This document shows, one piece after another, positions 50,638 through 63,152 of a stretch of 64,000 nucleotides of DNA. Position 1 is the stretch's first letter, and the number at the start of each line of letters is the position of its first letter. Source of the DNA: Paraplanobispora siamensis (lineage in GTDB: Bacteria > Actinomycetota > Actinomycetes > Streptosporangiales > Streptosporangiaceae); contig NZ_BOOJ01000047.1 in NCBI RefSeq assembly GCF_016863175.1, forward strand, positions 124,001 to 188,000, in the 5' to 3' direction. The notes beneath the pieces were generated by a model that did not search any database, was not told the DNA's origin, and was given only the letters and a program-made list of their open reading frames with translations. A program made the translations under genes and the position numbers.

Positions 50638-51861
50638 ATGCGGGACGGGCGCGGCGTGCTGGTGCTGATGGGCTCGGGCGAGACGAGCCCGACCATGGTC
50701 GAGATCCATCGCTCCGTCGTGCGCGGGCTGGGGGCCGCACCCCGGGCCGTGCTGCTCGACACGCCGTACGCCTTCCAGGAGAACGCCGCCGACATCTCCG
50801 CCCGCGCCCGCGGCTACTTCGCCCGGAGCGTCGGGCTGGAGGTCGAGGTGTCGGCCCGGCTGGAGGAGGCCGACTGGGTGTTCTCCGGGCCGGGCAGCCC
50901 GACCTTCGCCCTCGGCCGGTGGACCGGCTCGGGCGTCGCGGACGAGCTGCGGGCCCGGGTCCGGGCGCGGCGGGGGGCGACCGTGCTCGCCTCGGCCGCC
51001 GCCTGTACGGCGGGCCTCGCCACGGTGCCGGTCTACGAGATCTACAAGGTGGGCCAGGACCCGCACTGGCGGGAGGGCCTGGACCTGCTGGAACCGCTCG
51101 GCCTGCGCGCGGTGGTGATCCCGCACTTCGACAACGCCGAGGGCGGCACCCACGACACCCGCTACTGCTATCTCGGAGAGCGGCGGCTGTCGCTGATGGA
51201 GGACCTGCTGCCGCCGGACGCCTTCGTGCTAGGCATCGACGAGCACACCGCGGTGATCATCGACCTGGAGAACGGGGAGGTCACGGTGGCCGGTCGCGGG
51301 GCTCTCACCGTCCGGCGGCGCGGCTCTCAGGTGGTCCTGCCCGCGGGCGGCGGCACCGACCTGGCCGGGATCGGCCGCCTGGCCCGGGGCGGCGCCCCTG
51401 CCCGCGTCCTGCGGCAGGCGGGCCCGCCGGCGCCCCGCCAGGTCACCCTGGAGGAGACCGCCCGTGACCGCGAGCGGGACGTCCGCACCGCACTCACGCG
51501 GCACGACACCGCCGCCGCCGTCCGGGCCGTACTCGACCTGGAGGCCGAGATCGTCACCTGGTCGGCCGACACCGAGGAGGACGCCGGCGGCGTCGACGAC
51601 GCCCGGCGGACCCTGCGCTCCCTGATCGCCGTGCTGGGAGGGCTCGCCGACACCGTGGACCCGCGCGACCGCCTGGCCCCGATGGTCGAGCCGCTGCTGG
51701 TGCTGCGCGGCGAGCTGCGGCGCTCGCACCGCTACGACCTGGCCGACGCGCTGCGCGCCGCGCTGTCCGCCGGCGGGGTGGTGGTGGAGGACACCCCCGA
51801 CGGGCCGCGCTGGAGCGTCACCGGCGCCCGTCACCGGCCCGCCGGGACCGCCTGCGCCTGA
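50638..51861 (+). CDS. Peptidase S51-like domain fused to a CysS-like C-terminal domain
   Basis: 407 residues. The N-terminal half (about 1-230) resembles the type 1 glutamine-amidotransferase-like/cyanophycinase (S51) family: LMGSGETSPTM, SGPGSPTFAL and the SAAACTAG elbow where a Ser is expected. The C-terminal part (about 275-400) is helical and ends RYDLADALRAALSAGG-VVVEDTPDGPRW, close to the C-terminus of cysteinyl-tRNA synthetases (DALR and tail). No synthetase catalytic domain is present. The GAGAGAGGG site supports the ATG at 50638. Function unknown. Confidence 0.7.
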   Translation: MRDGRGVLVLMGSGETSPTMVEIHRSVVRGLGAAPRAVLLDTPYAFQENAADISARARGYFARSVGLEVEVSARLEEADWVFSGPGSPTFALGRWTGSGVADELRARVRARRGATVLASAAACTAGLATVPVYEIYKVGQDPHWREGLDLLEPLGLRAVVIPHFDNAEGGTHDTRYCYLGERRLSLMEDLLPPDAFVLGIDEHTAVIIDLENGEVTVAGRGALTVRRRGSQVVLPAGGGTDLAGIGRLARGGAPARVLRQAGPPAPRQVTLEETARDRERDVRTALTRHDTAAAVRAVLDLEAEIVTWSADTEEDAGGVDDARRTLRSLIAVLGGLADTVDPRDRLAPMVEPLLVLRGELRRSHRYDLADALRAALSAGGVVVEDTPDGPRWSVTGARHRPAGTACA

Positions 51862-52101
51862 TGAGTCCCGAGGTCACCGGGTCCGCACCCACCGCCGGGC
51901 GGGCGGAGTCCGGACGACGCGGGTCCGTGTGCCCGGGAACGGTCCTTGTAAAGACATGAAGACATCCCCTTGAGAGGTGGACAGGACCGCAATCAGCGGG
52001 GATGCTCAGGGAGATCCCGTTCACCGGATGTTCATCTTCCGGACGCACGACTCCCGCCGGGGGGCGGGGTCTCGTCCCGAACCCTCACGAAGGGACTCGT
52101 C

Positions 52102-53586
52102 ATGGTCTCCGTCGATCGCAGATCCTTCCTGGCCACGACCGGTGGCGTCCTCGCGGCCGGCGTGGCGCTGAGCACCCTGGAGGCGCACGCCGCCTGGGCG
52201 CAGCAGGGCCGTCCGCTCTCCCACCCCGGCGAGGTGGGCTACGGAGAGCTGCGCCGTACCAGGTCCCGCAACACCGGGGAGGAGCTCCTGGCCCTGCCCG
52301 CCGGGTTCTCCTACACCGTCATCGGCCGGACCGGGACCCCGATGGACGACGGCACGCTCACGCCGATCGCCCACGACGGCATGGGCGCCTTCCGCGGCAC
52401 CCACCGGCACACCGCCCGGCTGATCCGCAACCACGAGGTCCGCACCCCGCCGGGATCGCCCGTCGGCCGGGTGCACGTGCCCGGCTCGGCCCGCTACGAC
52501 GAGCTCGGCGTCGGGGGGACCACCACCCTGGAGGTGGACCTGCGCAGCGGCGAGGTGATCCGCCACTTCGTCAGCGTCAACGGCACGATCATCAACTGCG
52601 CCGGAGGCGTCATGCTCGGCGCCCGCGGCTGGCTGACCTGCGAGGAGACCACGGCGGGCCCCGCCCAGGGGTGGCAGCGCAAGCACGGCTACGTCTTCGA
52701 GGTGCCGCTGGAGGGGCCCGAACCCGGAAAGCCCGCGGCCTCGATGCCGATCACGGCGATGGGGCGCTTCTCGCACGAGGCCGTCGCCGTCGACCCCCGC
52801 ACCGGTTACGTCTACGAGACCGAGGACGACTCCGGCAAGCCCGACGGCTTCTACCGCTACCGCCCCGACGACCCGCGCAACCTGGCCGCCGGCGGCGTGC
52901 TGGAGATGCTGAAGATCAAGGGCCGCGACGGCTACGACTGCCGCGAGGGACAGCGCATGGGCGCCCGGCTGCCGGTGGAGTGGGTGACGATCGACGACCC
53001 GGACCCCGACCTGGAGGGGGGCGCGCCGACCTGCACCCAGCAGGGCCTGGCCAAGGGCGGGGCGAAGTTCAACCGGCTGGAGGGCTGCTGGTGGGGCGAC
53101 GGCAGCGTGTTCTTCAACTCCACCAGCGGCGGCGACGCCAAGAACGGCGACGCCCCGAACGCCGACGGGTTCGTCGAGGGCTACGGCCAGGTCTGGCGCT
53201 ACATCCCGGGCCGTCACGACGGCGGGACACTGGTGCTGGTCTACGAGTCGCCCGGCCGCAAGGCCCTGGACTCCCCCGACAACCTGACCTTCACCCCGCG
53301 CGGCGGCATCGTCCTGTGCGAGGACGACTCCTCCGGCAGCGACGCCGACCCGCACCCGCTGGCCCCCGGGCTGACCAACGTCAACCGCCTGATCGGGCTG
53401 GACCCGCGCCGCGGCCAGCCGTTCGAGTTCGCGGTCAACATCAGTGACGACAGCGAGTTCGCCGGGGCGTGCTTCAGCCCCGACGGCTCGGTGCTGTTCG
53501 TCAACAACCTCGGCAGCACGGCCGCGACCGACCCGCCCGGCCGCACCTACGCCATCCGCGGCCCCTGGAAGCGCGGGCCCCTGTAG
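52102..53586 (+). CDS. Tat-exported PhoX / DUF839 family protein
   Basis: 494 residues. The N-terminus has a twin-arginine signal (DRRSFLATTGG, then a hydrophobic stretch to about residue 35). The rest is a beta-propeller of the DUF839/PhoX phosphatase family, with conserved acidic and metal-site blocks such as NHEVRTPPG, CEETTAGP, GRFSHEAVAVD and ETEDDSGKPDGFYRY. It is probably a secreted calcium/iron-dependent phosphatase; activity cannot be confirmed from sequence. A GAAGGGA site precedes the ATG. Confidence 0.85.
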   Translation: MVSVDRRSFLATTGGVLAAGVALSTLEAHAAWAQQGRPLSHPGEVGYGELRRTRSRNTGEELLALPAGFSYTVIGRTGTPMDDGTLTPIAHDGMGAFRGTHRHTARLIRNHEVRTPPGSPVGRVHVPGSARYDELGVGGTTTLEVDLRSGEVIRHFVSVNGTIINCAGGVMLGARGWLTCEETTAGPAQGWQRKHGYVFEVPLEGPEPGKPAASMPITAMGRFSHEAVAVDPRTGYVYETEDDSGKPDGFYRYRPDDPRNLAAGGVLEMLKIKGRDGYDCREGQRMGARLPVEWVTIDDPDPDLEGGAPTCTQQGLAKGGAKFNRLEGCWWGDGSVFFNSTSGGDAKNGDAPNADGFVEGYGQVWRYIPGRHDGGTLVLVYESPGRKALDSPDNLTFTPRGGIVLCEDDSSGSDADPHPLAPGLTNVNRLIGLDPRRGQPFEFAVNISDDSEFAGACFSPDGSVLFVNNLGSTAATDPPGRTYAIRGPWKRGPL

Positions 53587-53647
53587 GCACGGGCCCCTGG
53601 CACGGATCGCGGCGAGCGGATCGCGCGGGACCCGGCGCTCCCGGCCC

Positions 53648-53718
53648 GCGCGACCGCTCCCGGGCGGTCACTCCCGGACGGTCACTCCCGCGCGACCGCT
53701 CCCGGGCGGTCACTTCCG
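53648..53718. terminator. Tandem hairpins in a 29-bp direct repeat
   Basis: Two copies of a 29-bp repeat (53648-53676 and 53690-53718), each with the hairpin GACCGC-TCCCGG-GCGGTC (53652-53669 and 53694-53711). They lie between convergent genes; the second covers the stop codon of the RraA-like gene. Confidence 0.7.
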
Positions 53719-54180
53719 GGTGACGAGGATCCCGTCGTCGTCGCTGAACAGCTCGGCGCCGGGGTGGAAGGTGACCCCGCCGAAGGTCACCGGCACCTCG
53801 CGCTCCCCTGCGCCGTCCTTGGCGCTCTTGCGCGGGTTGGAGCCCAGGGCCTTGACGCCGAGGTCGAGCTCCCCCAGGGCGGCGACGTCGCGGACGGCGC
53901 CGTTGATGACCACGCCCGCCCAGCCGTTGGCGACCGCGGCGCCCGCGATCACGTCGCCCATCAGCGCGGTGTGCACCGAGCCCCCGCCGTCGACGACCAG
54001 CACGCGCCCGTGGCCGGGCTCGGACAGGGCCTGCTTGACCAGGAGGTTGTCCTGGTGGCAGCGGACCGTGACGACGGTGCCGCGGAAGGCGCGGCGCCCG
54101 CCGTACTGGCGCAGCTGCAGGTCGCAGGAGTCGAGCTCGTCGCCGCGCTCGTCGTAGAGATCTGCCGTGATGACGTTCAC
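53710..54180 (-). CDS. RraA-like protein / 4-hydroxy-4-methyl-2-oxoglutarate aldolase family
   Basis: 156 residues. The RraA fold motifs are clear: [31 protein letters not shown] and [13 protein letters not shown], including the Arg and Asp of the aldolase metal site. Members are either class II aldolases or RNase E inhibitors; actinomycete copies are not well characterised. The GTG at 54180 has a GGAAGG site. It is downstream of the glycerol transporter operon and separated from it by a terminator. Confidence 0.85.
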   Translation of the reverse strand: MNVITADLYDERGDELDSCDLQLRQYGGRRAFRGTVVTVRCHQDNLLVKQALSEPGHGRVLVVDGGGSVHTALMGDVIAGAAVANGWAGVVINGAVRDVAALGELDLGVKALGSNPRKSAKDGAGEREVPVTFGGVTFHPGAELFSDDDGILVTRK

Positions 54181-54251
54181 GCCTGGCCTTCCGTGATGCC
54201 GCGAAGGCCCCGCCGGGCGGCGGGGCCGGGCCGGGACCATGCTAACGACGG

Positions 54252-54279
54252 CGCGGGCCCGCCCTGCGGCGGGCCCGCG
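54252..54279 (-). terminator. Terminator of the glycerol ABC transporter operon
   Basis: Perfect 12-bp stem CGCGGGCCCGCC with loop CTGC, 11 bp after the stop codon of the solute-binding protein gene. A second hairpin (GGCCCCGCC-GGGC-GGCGGGGCC) follows near 54206-54227. Confidence 0.75.
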
Positions 54280-54289
54280 TGGCGCAACG

Positions 54290-56062
54290 TCAGTTGCCCT
54301 GCTTCCACTGCGCGATCAGCTTGTCGTAGTCGAGCGTCTCGGGCTTGCCCCGCTCGTCGGCGAGCTTGGGCACCGGGGCGCCGGGCTGGTCCAGCCAGTA
54401 CTGGGCGCCCCGGTCCTGGTTCAGCTTCGGCGCGCAGTCGCCGCCGTAGCCGCGGCGCTCCAGCCGGGACAGGATCTCGTCCTGCTGCCTGGCGAGGTTG
54501 TCCATCGACTGCTGGGGCGTGGTCTCCCCGGTCACCGCGGTGGCGACGTTCTGCCACCACAGCTGGGCCAGCCGCGGATAGTCGGGCACGTTGGTCCCGG
54601 TCGGGGTCCACTGCTTGCGGGCGGGCGAGCGGTAGAACTCGATCAGGCCGCCGTACTTGGCCGCGTTGTCGGTGAAGTAGTCACTGCGGACGTCGGTGTC
54701 CCGGATGAAGGTCAGCCCGACGATGGACTTCTTCAGCGAGACGCTCTTGGAGGTGACGAACTGGGCGTACAGCCAGGCCGCGGCGCGGCGCTCGGGCGGG
54801 GTGTTCTTCAGCAGGGTCCAGGACCCGGCGTCCTGGTAGCCCAGCTTGTTGCCGTCCTTCCAGTAGGAGCCGTGCGGGCTGGGCGCCATCCGCCACTTCG
54901 GCGTGCCGTCCGCGTTGACGACCGGCAGTCCCTGCTTGGTCATGTCGGCGGTGAAGGCGGTGTACCAGAAGATCTGCTGGGCGATGTGGCCCTGCGCGGG
55001 GACCGGGCCGGCCTCGCTGAAGTTCATCCCGGCCGCCTCCTTGGGCGCGTACTTCTTCAGCCAGTCCACGTACTTGGTCAGCGCGTAGACCGAGGCCGGG
55101 CCGTTGGTGTCGCCGCCGCGGCCCACCGACGAGCCGACCGGGCGGCAGTCCTCCACCCGGATGCCCCAGTCGTCCACCGGCAGCCCGTTGGGGATGCCCG
55201 CGTCGCCGTTGCCGGCCATCGACAGCCAGGCGTCGGTGAAGCGCCAGCCCAGCGAGGGGTCCTTGCGGCCGTAGTCCATGTGCCCGTAGACCTTCTTGCC
55301 CTCGACGGTGCCGTCGCCGTTCACCTTGTTGGTGAAGAAGTCGGCGATGTCCTCGTAGGCGGCCCAGTTGACCGGCACGCCCAGGTCGTAGCCGTAGGCG
55401 TCCTTGAACTGCTTCTTGATCTTCTCGTCGGTGAACCAGTCGTAGCGGAACCAGTAGAGGTTCGCGAACTGCTGGTCGGGGAGCTGGTAGATCTTCTTGT
55501 CCGGCCCGGTGGTGAAGCTGATGCCGATGAAGTCGTCGATGTCCAGCGTCGGCGAGGTGACCGCCTTGCCCTCCCCGGCCATGTAGTCCGACAGCGGGAG
55601 CACGTAGTCCCCGCGGGAGTGCGTGCCGATGAGGTCGGAGTCGTTGACGTAGGCGTCGTAGATGTTCTGGTTGCCCTGGATCTGGGTCTGGAGTTTCTCG
55701 ATGACGTCGCCCTCCTGGATCAGGTCGTGCTTGATCCTGATCCCGGTGATCTCGGTGAACGCCTTGGCGAGCTGCCGCGACTCGTACTCGTGCGTGGTGA
55801 TGGTCTCGGAGACCACGTTGATGTCCATGCCCCGGTACGGCGCCGCCGCCTTGATGAACCAGTCCATCTCGGCCAGCTGCTGGTCACGCGAGAGGGTGCT
55901 GGGGGTGAACTCCTGGGAGACCCACCGCGCCGCCGCGGTCTTGGCGGCGGCCTCGTTGAACTCCCCGGTGCGCCGCCCCTGCTCCCCCTGCGAGCACGCG
56001 GCCGCCAGCAGACCGGAAACGGCCAGGACGACGACCGCACGCCCCCTGAGTGTTAACGACAT
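54290..56062 (-). CDS. glpV: Glycerol ABC transporter solute-binding lipoprotein (GlpV-like)
   Basis: 590 residues. Signal peptide with lipobox LAAAC (Cys23 becomes lipidated), then a large type 1 extracellular solute-binding protein. It is at the upper end of the family size range, as in GlpV. It captures substrate outside the membrane and delivers it to the two permeases encoded upstream in the operon. Assignment to glycerol rests on operon order (two ATPases, two permeases, DUF2160, binding protein), identical to Rhizobium leguminosarum glpSTPQUV. Confidence 0.82.
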   Translation of the reverse strand: MSLTLRGRAVVVLAVSGLLAAACSQGEQGRRTGEFNEAAAKTAAARWVSQEFTPSTLSRDQQLAEMDWFIKAAAPYRGMDINVVSETITTHEYESRQLAKAFTEITGIRIKHDLIQEGDVIEKLQTQIQGNQNIYDAYVNDSDLIGTHSRGDYVLPLSDYMAGEGKAVTSPTLDIDDFIGISFTTGPDKKIYQLPDQQFANLYWFRYDWFTDEKIKKQFKDAYGYDLGVPVNWAAYEDIADFFTNKVNGDGTVEGKKVYGHMDYGRKDPSLGWRFTDAWLSMAGNGDAGIPNGLPVDDWGIRVEDCRPVGSSVGRGGDTNGPASVYALTKYVDWLKKYAPKEAAGMNFSEAGPVPAQGHIAQQIFWYTAFTADMTKQGLPVVNADGTPKWRMAPSPHGSYWKDGNKLGYQDAGSWTLLKNTPPERRAAAWLYAQFVTSKSVSLKKSIVGLTFIRDTDVRSDYFTDNAAKYGGLIEFYRSPARKQWTPTGTNVPDYPRLAQLWWQNVATAVTGETTPQQSMDNLARQQDEILSRLERRGYGGDCAPKLNQDRGAQYWLDQPGAPVPKLADERGKPETLDYDKLIAQWKQGN

Positions 56063-56099
56063 CTCCGACTCCTCTCTGGCGGCCGTTGCTTTTTCCGTG

Positions 56100-56375
56100 T
56101 CAACCCCATATGCCGATCACCAGCGCCACCAGCAGCGCGCACCCCAGGGCGAGCCACATCGACAGGTCGGTGACCGCGATCCAGACCGTGAGCACCACCG
56201 CCGCGCTGATCAGCCCGATGTACAGCCGGTCACCCCGGTCGGTCTCGATCCGCAGGAAGCCGCGCCGCGCCACCGGCGGCGAGATCTTCGCCCACACCGC
56301 CATCCCGGCCAGCAGCAGGCCCAGCCCGATGAACACCAGGGCCGTGGGCGGCGTCCACACCATCCACTCCAGCAC
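56100..56375 (-). CDS. glpU: DUF2160 small membrane protein (GlpU-like)
   Basis: 91 residues, three transmembrane helices, DUF2160 family. Such proteins occur almost only beside this transporter; the role is unknown. The GTG at 56375 lies 2 bp after the preceding permease stop; an ATG 12 bp further in is possible. It is 37 bp upstream of the binding-protein gene. Confidence 0.8.
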   Translation of the reverse strand: MLEWMVWTPPTALVFIGLGLLLAGMAVWAKISPPVARRGFLRIETDRGDRLYIGLISAAVVLTVWIAVTDLSMWLALGCALLVALVIGIWG

Positions 56376-56377
56376 GG

Positions 56378-57226
<849 letters not shown>

Positions 57227-57230
57227 GGGC

Positions 57231-58267
<1,037 letters not shown>

Positions 58268-58271
<4 letters not shown>

Positions 58272-59371
58272 GATCCGTCCCTCCCGTCCAGCGGCGCGAT
58301 CGACCCGCACCGGACCGCGTCCCGGAACAGGAACGCCCGGCCGGCGTCGAAGCGGAAGAACTCCACGGCGCCGGGCGCGTACCGGGAACCGGCGCCGGTC
58401 TTGACCACGAGGGGGTGGTCGTCCACCCGGGCGTGCACGAGGTCGTAGGCGCCCATGCGGTCCACCGCGGTGACCCGCGCGGCCAGGCCGGGTGTCGCCT
58501 GGGCGGCGGTGATCCGCACGAACTCCGGCCGCACGCCGATCCGCACCGGTCCCGGCGGCAGGTCGCCGTCCTCGCCCACCGCCCGCCCGACGGCCTCGCC
58601 CCCGACCCGGACCGTCCCGCCGGCGATCTCGCCCGGCACCACGTTCATGCCGGGCGAGCCGATGAAGTGCCCGACGAACTCGTGCGCGGGCGACAGGAAC
58701 AGCTCGGTCGGCTCTCCGGCCTGCACGATCTCCCCCTCGTTGAGGACGACCACCTCGTCGGCGAAGGTGAGGGCCTCGGTCTGGTCGTGGGTGACGTAGA
58801 TGAGCGTGTGGCCGGTGTCGCGGTGGATCTCCTTCAGCTTGCTGCGCAGCGTCCACTTCATCGCGGGGTCGATCACGGTGAGGGGCTCGTCGAGCAGGAC
58901 CGCGGCGACCTCGGGCCGGACCAGCCCGCGGCCCAGGCTGACGATCTGCTGCCGGCCCGGGTCCAGCCGGCGGGACCTGCGGCGCAGGTGGTCGTCCAGC
59001 CCGAGCAGGTGGGACACCCTGCGCACCCGCTGGTCGATCTCCGCCTTGGGGTATTTGCGGTTGCGCAGCGGGAAGGCGAGGTTGTCGTACACCGACATCT
59101 CCTCGTACAGCACCGGGAACTGGAAGACCTGCGCGATGTTGCGGCGCGCGGTCGGCACCGCGGTGACGTCCCGGTCCCCCAGCCAGACCCGCCCCGTCGT
59201 CGGGGAGAGCAGCCCCGAGATGATGTTCAGGAGCGTCGTCTTGCCGCACCCGCTGGGCCCGAGCAGCGCGTAGGCCCGGTCGCTGCGCCAGGTCCACGTC
59301 ATCGGCCGCAGCGCCCACGTCCGGCCCCCGTCGTAGCTGTGCCCCACGCCCTCCAGCCGGATGTCAGCCAT
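58268..59371 (-). CDS. glpT: ABC transporter ATP-binding protein with degenerate signature (GlpT-like)
   Basis: 367 residues, MalK/UgpC class with a C-terminal TOBE-like regulatory domain (about 240-360). Walker A GPSGCGKTT and Walker B VLLDEP are intact, but the signature LSGGQ is replaced by LDPGRQQ and the D-loop reads LTVID. Paired with the canonical partner encoded upstream, it should form an asymmetric heterodimer with one altered site. It overlaps its neighbours on both sides. Confidence 0.85.
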
Positions 59372-60455
59372 GCAGATCGGCCTCCGCCGCCGGTCTGGCC
59401 GGCAGGCTCACACCGGCCTCGTCGAAGATGAGGACCCGCCCGGGGTCGACGTACGCCGTCGCCGGCTCCCCCGGCGTGAACAGCCGCGTCCCCTCCAGCT
59501 GGGCCACGAGGTGCCGGCTGCCGGGCAGCAGCAGGTGCAGGAAGGTGGCGCTGCCCGTCACCTCCGCCAGCCGGATCTCCGCGGGGAACTCCAGGTCGCC
59601 GGGCCCGGTGCGCTCGATGGTCACCTGGTGCGGGCGCACCCCCAGGACCACGCGCCCGGCGGGCGGGCGCTCGCCGGGCACCGGGAAGGAGACGCCCAGG
59701 CAGTCGATCCTGCCGTCGTGGGCCAGGCCGGGCAGCAGGTTCAGCGGCGGGTCGCTGAGCGTCGCCGCGACGGCCAGCGTCGGCGGCCGGTCGTACATCT
59801 CCGCCACGTCGCCGACGTGCTGGATCCGGCCCTCGCCAAGCACCACCGTGGGCGCCGCGAAGCCCAGCGCCTCGGCCGGGTCGGCCGTGGAGTACAGGAC
59901 CACCCCCGCCGAGCCGCCGAACATGTCCTTGAGGTCGGCGCGCAGCTGTTCCCTGAGCTTGTAGTCGAGGTTGGCCAGCGGCTCGTCCAGCAGCAGCACG
60001 TCGACGGGCCGGGCCAGCGCCCTGGCGATGGCGGTGCGCTGCTGCTGGCCGCCCGACAGCTCCTCGGGCCTGCGGTCGAGCAGGTCGCCGATGCCCATGA
60101 TCTCGGCGATCTCATGCACCCGCCGATCGATCTCCCGGCGCGGGAAGGAGGGGTCCAGGCGCAGCGGGGAGGCGATGTTCTCGTACACCGACAGGGACGG
60201 GTAGTTGATGAACTGCTGGTACACGAAGGCCACCGACCGCTTGCGCACCGAGATCGACGTGACGTCCCTGCCGTTGACGACGACGCGTCCCGAGGTGGGG
60301 GGAAGGAGCCCGGCGGCGACCCGCATCAGCGTCGTCTTGCCCGCCGCCAGCGGCCCGATGAGGGTCGTCATCCCGTTGGGCAGTTCGAGATCGATGTCTT
60401 CGAGCCAGGTCTCCCCGCGCTGCCTGACGCGAACGCCGTCGAGGATCAGCGTCAC
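59364..60455 (-). CDS. glpS: ABC transporter ATP-binding protein (GlpS-like)
   Basis: 363 residues, MalK class with TOBE region. Walker A is GPLAAGKTT, the signature LSGGQQQR and Walker B VLLLDEP are canonical. The GTG at 60455 has a GGGAGGACGGGGC stretch upstream; the longer frame to 60572 is not used. It is the first gene of the operon. The stop overlaps the second ATPase start by 8 bp. Confidence 0.85.
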   Translation of the reverse strand: MTLILDGVRVRQRGETWLEDIDLELPNGMTTLIGPLAAGKTTLMRVAAGLLPPTSGRVVVNGRDVTSISVRKRSVAFVYQQFINYPSLSVYENIASPLRLDPSFPRREIDRRVHEIAEIMGIGDLLDRRPEELSGGQQQRTAIARALARPVDVLLLDEPLANLDYKLREQLRADLKDMFGGSAGVVLYSTADPAEALGFAAPTVVLGEGRIQHVGDVAEMYDRPPTLAVAATLSDPPLNLLPGLAHDGRIDCLGVSFPVPGERPPAGRVVLGVRPHQVTIERTGPGDLEFPAEIRLAEVTGSATFLHLLLPGSRHLVAQLEGTRLFTPGEPATAYVDPGRVLIFDEAGVSLPARPAAEADLHG

Positions 60456-60567
60456 TGTGCCCCGTCCTCCCTGCCGGAGCATGATCGAATACCGTGCGGT
60501 CGGCGTGAGGCTCCGACGTGTGGTCGCGACAGTCCTGGGTCGGTTGGCACCTCCATATAACATGATC

Positions 60568-60581
60568 TGCAAGTTTGTGCA
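60568..60581. promoter_or_regulatory. Possible operator in the glp promoter
   Basis: TGCAAGTTTGTGCA, an imperfect dyad, beside ATATAACATG in the AT-rich region before the first ATPase gene. No GlpR-type regulator gene lies in this window, so the binding protein is unknown. Confidence 0.35.
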
Positions 60582-60590
60582 TAGAGCAGC

Positions 60591-60621
60591 GGCGCCCCGC
60601 AGGCGAGGCCTGCGGGGCGCC
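60591..60621 (-). terminator. Terminator of the phosphoketolase gene
   Basis: Perfect 14-bp stem (GGCGCCCCGCAGGC and complement) with a 3-base loop GAG, 78 bp beyond the phosphoketolase stop and upstream of the glp promoter. Confidence 0.75.
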
Positions 60622-60698
60622 GTGCGTACGGGATCCGGACCGCTCAGGATCCGGTGACGTTCAGGATCCGGCGGTCTGCGGCGGCCGGGGTCCGGCGG

Positions 60699-63047
60699 TC
60701 ACTGCGGCCAGGTCCAGTTGCGGATCTCCGCGGGGTCCTCACCGTACTGACGGGTGTGGGCGCGGGTGTGCAGCCGCAGGTCGGTCATCTTCTGGCGCAG
60801 GTGCGCCGCGGCGGTGCCCAGGCCCGGGACGCGGTCGATGACGTCGATGACCAGGTGGTAGCGGTCGATGTCGTTGAGCATGGCCATGTCGAAGGGCGTG
60901 GTCGTGGTGCCCTCCTCCTTATAGCCGCGCACGTGGATGTTGTTGTGGCCGGCGCGGCGGTAGGTCAGCCGGTGGATCAGCCACGGGTAGCCGTGGAAGT
61001 TGAAGATGACGGGCTTGTCGGCGGTGAACAGGGCGTCGAACTCGGCGTCCGGCATGCCGTGCGGGTGCTCGCTGGGCGGCTGCAGGCGCATGAGGTCCAC
61101 GACGTTGACGACCCTGACCTTGAGGTCGGGCAGATACTCCCGCAGCAGCGCGGCCGCGGCCAGCGTCTCCAGGGTCGGCACGTCACCGGCGCAGGCCAGC
61201 ACGACGTCGGGCTCGCCGCCGGCGTCGTTGGAGGCCCAGTCGATGATGCCCAGACCGCGGGTGCAGTGGACGATCGCCTCGTCCATCGTGAACAGGTCCA
61301 GCACCGGCTGCTTGCCCGCCACGATGACGTTGACGTAGTCGCGCGAGCGCAGGCAGTGGTCGCCGACCGACAGCAGCGTGTTGGCGTCCGGCGGCAGATA
61401 GACCCGCACGACCTTGGCCTTCTTGTTGACCACGACGTCGAGGAAGCCGGGGTCCTGGTGGCTGAAGCCGTTGTGGTCCTGGCGCCACACGTGCGACGAC
61501 AGCAGGTAGTTGAGCGAGGCCACCGGCCGCCGCCACGGGATGTCATGGCAGGCGTCCAGCCACTTGGCGTGCTGGTTGAACATGGCGTCGACGATGTGGA
61601 TGAACGCCTCGTAGCAGTTGAACAGGCCGTGCCGGCCGGTCAGCAGATAGCCCTCCAGCCAGCCCTGGCACAGGTGCTCCGACAGCACCTCCATGACGCG
61701 CCCGCCGGGGGCCAGCGAGTCGTCGGTGGGCAGGAGTTCGGCGTTCCAGGTGCGCGAGGTCACCTCGAAGACCGCGCTGAGCCGGTTGGAGGCGGTCTCG
61801 TCGGGTCCCATCAGGCGGAAGGTCTGCGGGTTGGCCTCGATGATGTCGCGCAGGAAGGCGCCCAGCACGCGGGTGGGCTCGGTCATCTGCGCGGCCGGAG
61901 CCTTGACCTCCACGGCGTAGCGGCGGAAGTCGGGGATGGCCAGCGGGCGCAGGATCTCCCCGCCGTTGGCGTGCGGGCTGGCGCTCATCCGCCGCGGGCC
62001 CTCCGGCACCAGCTGGAGGACCTCCGGGATCGGCCGGCCCTCGGCGTCGAAGAGCTCTTCGGGCCGGTAGGAGCGCATCCACTCCTCCAGCATCGCCCGG
62101 TGGGCGGCGTCGTCGCGGACTCCGGACAGCGGGACCTGGTGGGAACGCCAGGTGCCCTCCACCGGGACGCCGTCGACCTCGCGGGGCCCGGTCCAGCCCT
62201 TGGGCGTCCTCAGGATGATCATGGGCAGGCGCTGGGCGTGGCCGTTCTTGAACTCGGCGATCTGGTCGAAGACCGTGTTCAGGGTGGAGGCCATCAGCTC
62301 GTGCATGGCCTGCGGGTCGTCGCCGGAGACGATGTGCGGGCGGTAACCGTACCCCTCCATGAGCTTGATCAGCTCGTCTTCGGGGATGCGGGCCAGCACC
62401 GTTGGATTGGCGATCTTGTAGCCGTTCAGGTGGAGGATCGGCAGGACGACCCCGTCACGCTGCGGATCCAGGAACTTGTTGGAGTGCCAGCTGGCGGCCA
62501 GCGGGCCGGTCTCGGCCTCGCCGTCTCCGATGATGCAGGCGACCACCAGGCGGGGGTTGTCGAAGGCGGCGCCGTAGGCGTGGGCCAGGGCGTAGCCGAG
62601 CTCACCGCCCTCGTGGATCGAACCGGGCGTCTCGGGGGCGACGTGGCTGGGGACGCCGCCGGGGAAGGAGAACTGCCGGAACAGGTGCCGCATGCCCGCG
62701 ACGTTCTGCGGGATGTCGGGGTACTTGTCGGTATAGGAGCCTTCCAGCCAGGCGTGCGCGACCGCGGCGGGGCCGCCGTGTCCCGGCCCGGCAATGTAGA
62801 TCATTTCCTGGTCCCGCTCAAGGATGACCTGGTTGAGGTGCGCGAAGCAGAAGTTCAGGCCCGGCGTGGTGCCCCAGTGCCCGAGCAGCCGGGGCTTGAT
62901 GTGCTCCACCGCGAGAGGTTCGGTCAGCAGGGGGTTGTCCAGCAGGTAGATCTGCCCCACTGAGAGATAGTTCGCAGCGCGCCAGTAGGCATCGATCCTC
63001 TGTAGTTTCTCCATGAAGGCCACGATTCCCGTATTTTTCTTGATCAT
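60699..63047 (-). CDS. xfp: Xylulose-5-phosphate / fructose-6-phosphate phosphoketolase
   Basis: 782 residues, full length. Family marks: [20 protein letters not shown], the thiamine diphosphate motif [11 protein letters not shown] and SHQDPG near the middle. It cleaves xylulose-5-P or fructose-6-P with phosphate to acetyl-phosphate and glyceraldehyde-3-P or erythrose-4-P. It could feed acetyl units to polyketides and erythrose-4-P to aromatic synthesis, though this is general metabolism. The start may be 63047 or the Met at 63014; neither has a strong ribosome site. Confidence 0.93.
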   Translation of the reverse strand: MIKKNTGIVAFMEKLQRIDAYWRAANYLSVGQIYLLDNPLLTEPLAVEHIKPRLLGHWGTTPGLNFCFAHLNQVILERDQEMIYIAGPGHGGPAAVAHAWLEGSYTDKYPDIPQNVAGMRHLFRQFSFPGGVPSHVAPETPGSIHEGGELGYALAHAYGAAFDNPRLVVACIIGDGEAETGPLAASWHSNKFLDPQRDGVVLPILHLNGYKIANPTVLARIPEDELIKLMEGYGYRPHIVSGDDPQAMHELMASTLNTVFDQIAEFKNGHAQRLPMIILRTPKGWTGPREVDGVPVEGTWRSHQVPLSGVRDDAAHRAMLEEWMRSYRPEELFDAEGRPIPEVLQLVPEGPRRMSASPHANGGEILRPLAIPDFRRYAVEVKAPAAQMTEPTRVLGAFLRDIIEANPQTFRLMGPDETASNRLSAVFEVTSRTWNAELLPTDDSLAPGGRVMEVLSEHLCQGWLEGYLLTGRHGLFNCYEAFIHIVDAMFNQHAKWLDACHDIPWRRPVASLNYLLSSHVWRQDHNGFSHQDPGFLDVVVNKKAKVVRVYLPPDANTLLSVGDHCLRSRDYVNVIVAGKQPVLDLFTMDEAIVHCTRGLGIIDWASNDAGGEPDVVLACAGDVPTLETLAAAALLREYLPDLKVRVVNVVDLMRLQPPSEHPHGMPDAEFDALFTADKPVIFNFHGYPWLIHRLTYRRAGHNNIHVRGYKEEGTTTTPFDMAMLNDIDRYHLVIDVIDRVPGLGTAAAHLRQKMTDLRLHTRAHTRQYGEDPAEIRNWTWPQ

Positions 63048-63152
63048 CTAGAGGATTTGGTCCTCACTGATGAAGCTTTGGGAAAGTGCAGAAGGATCGA
63101 AAAACACATTTTCCGACACGTGAAGCCGCCGACGGCGGGAAGATCGGGTCGC

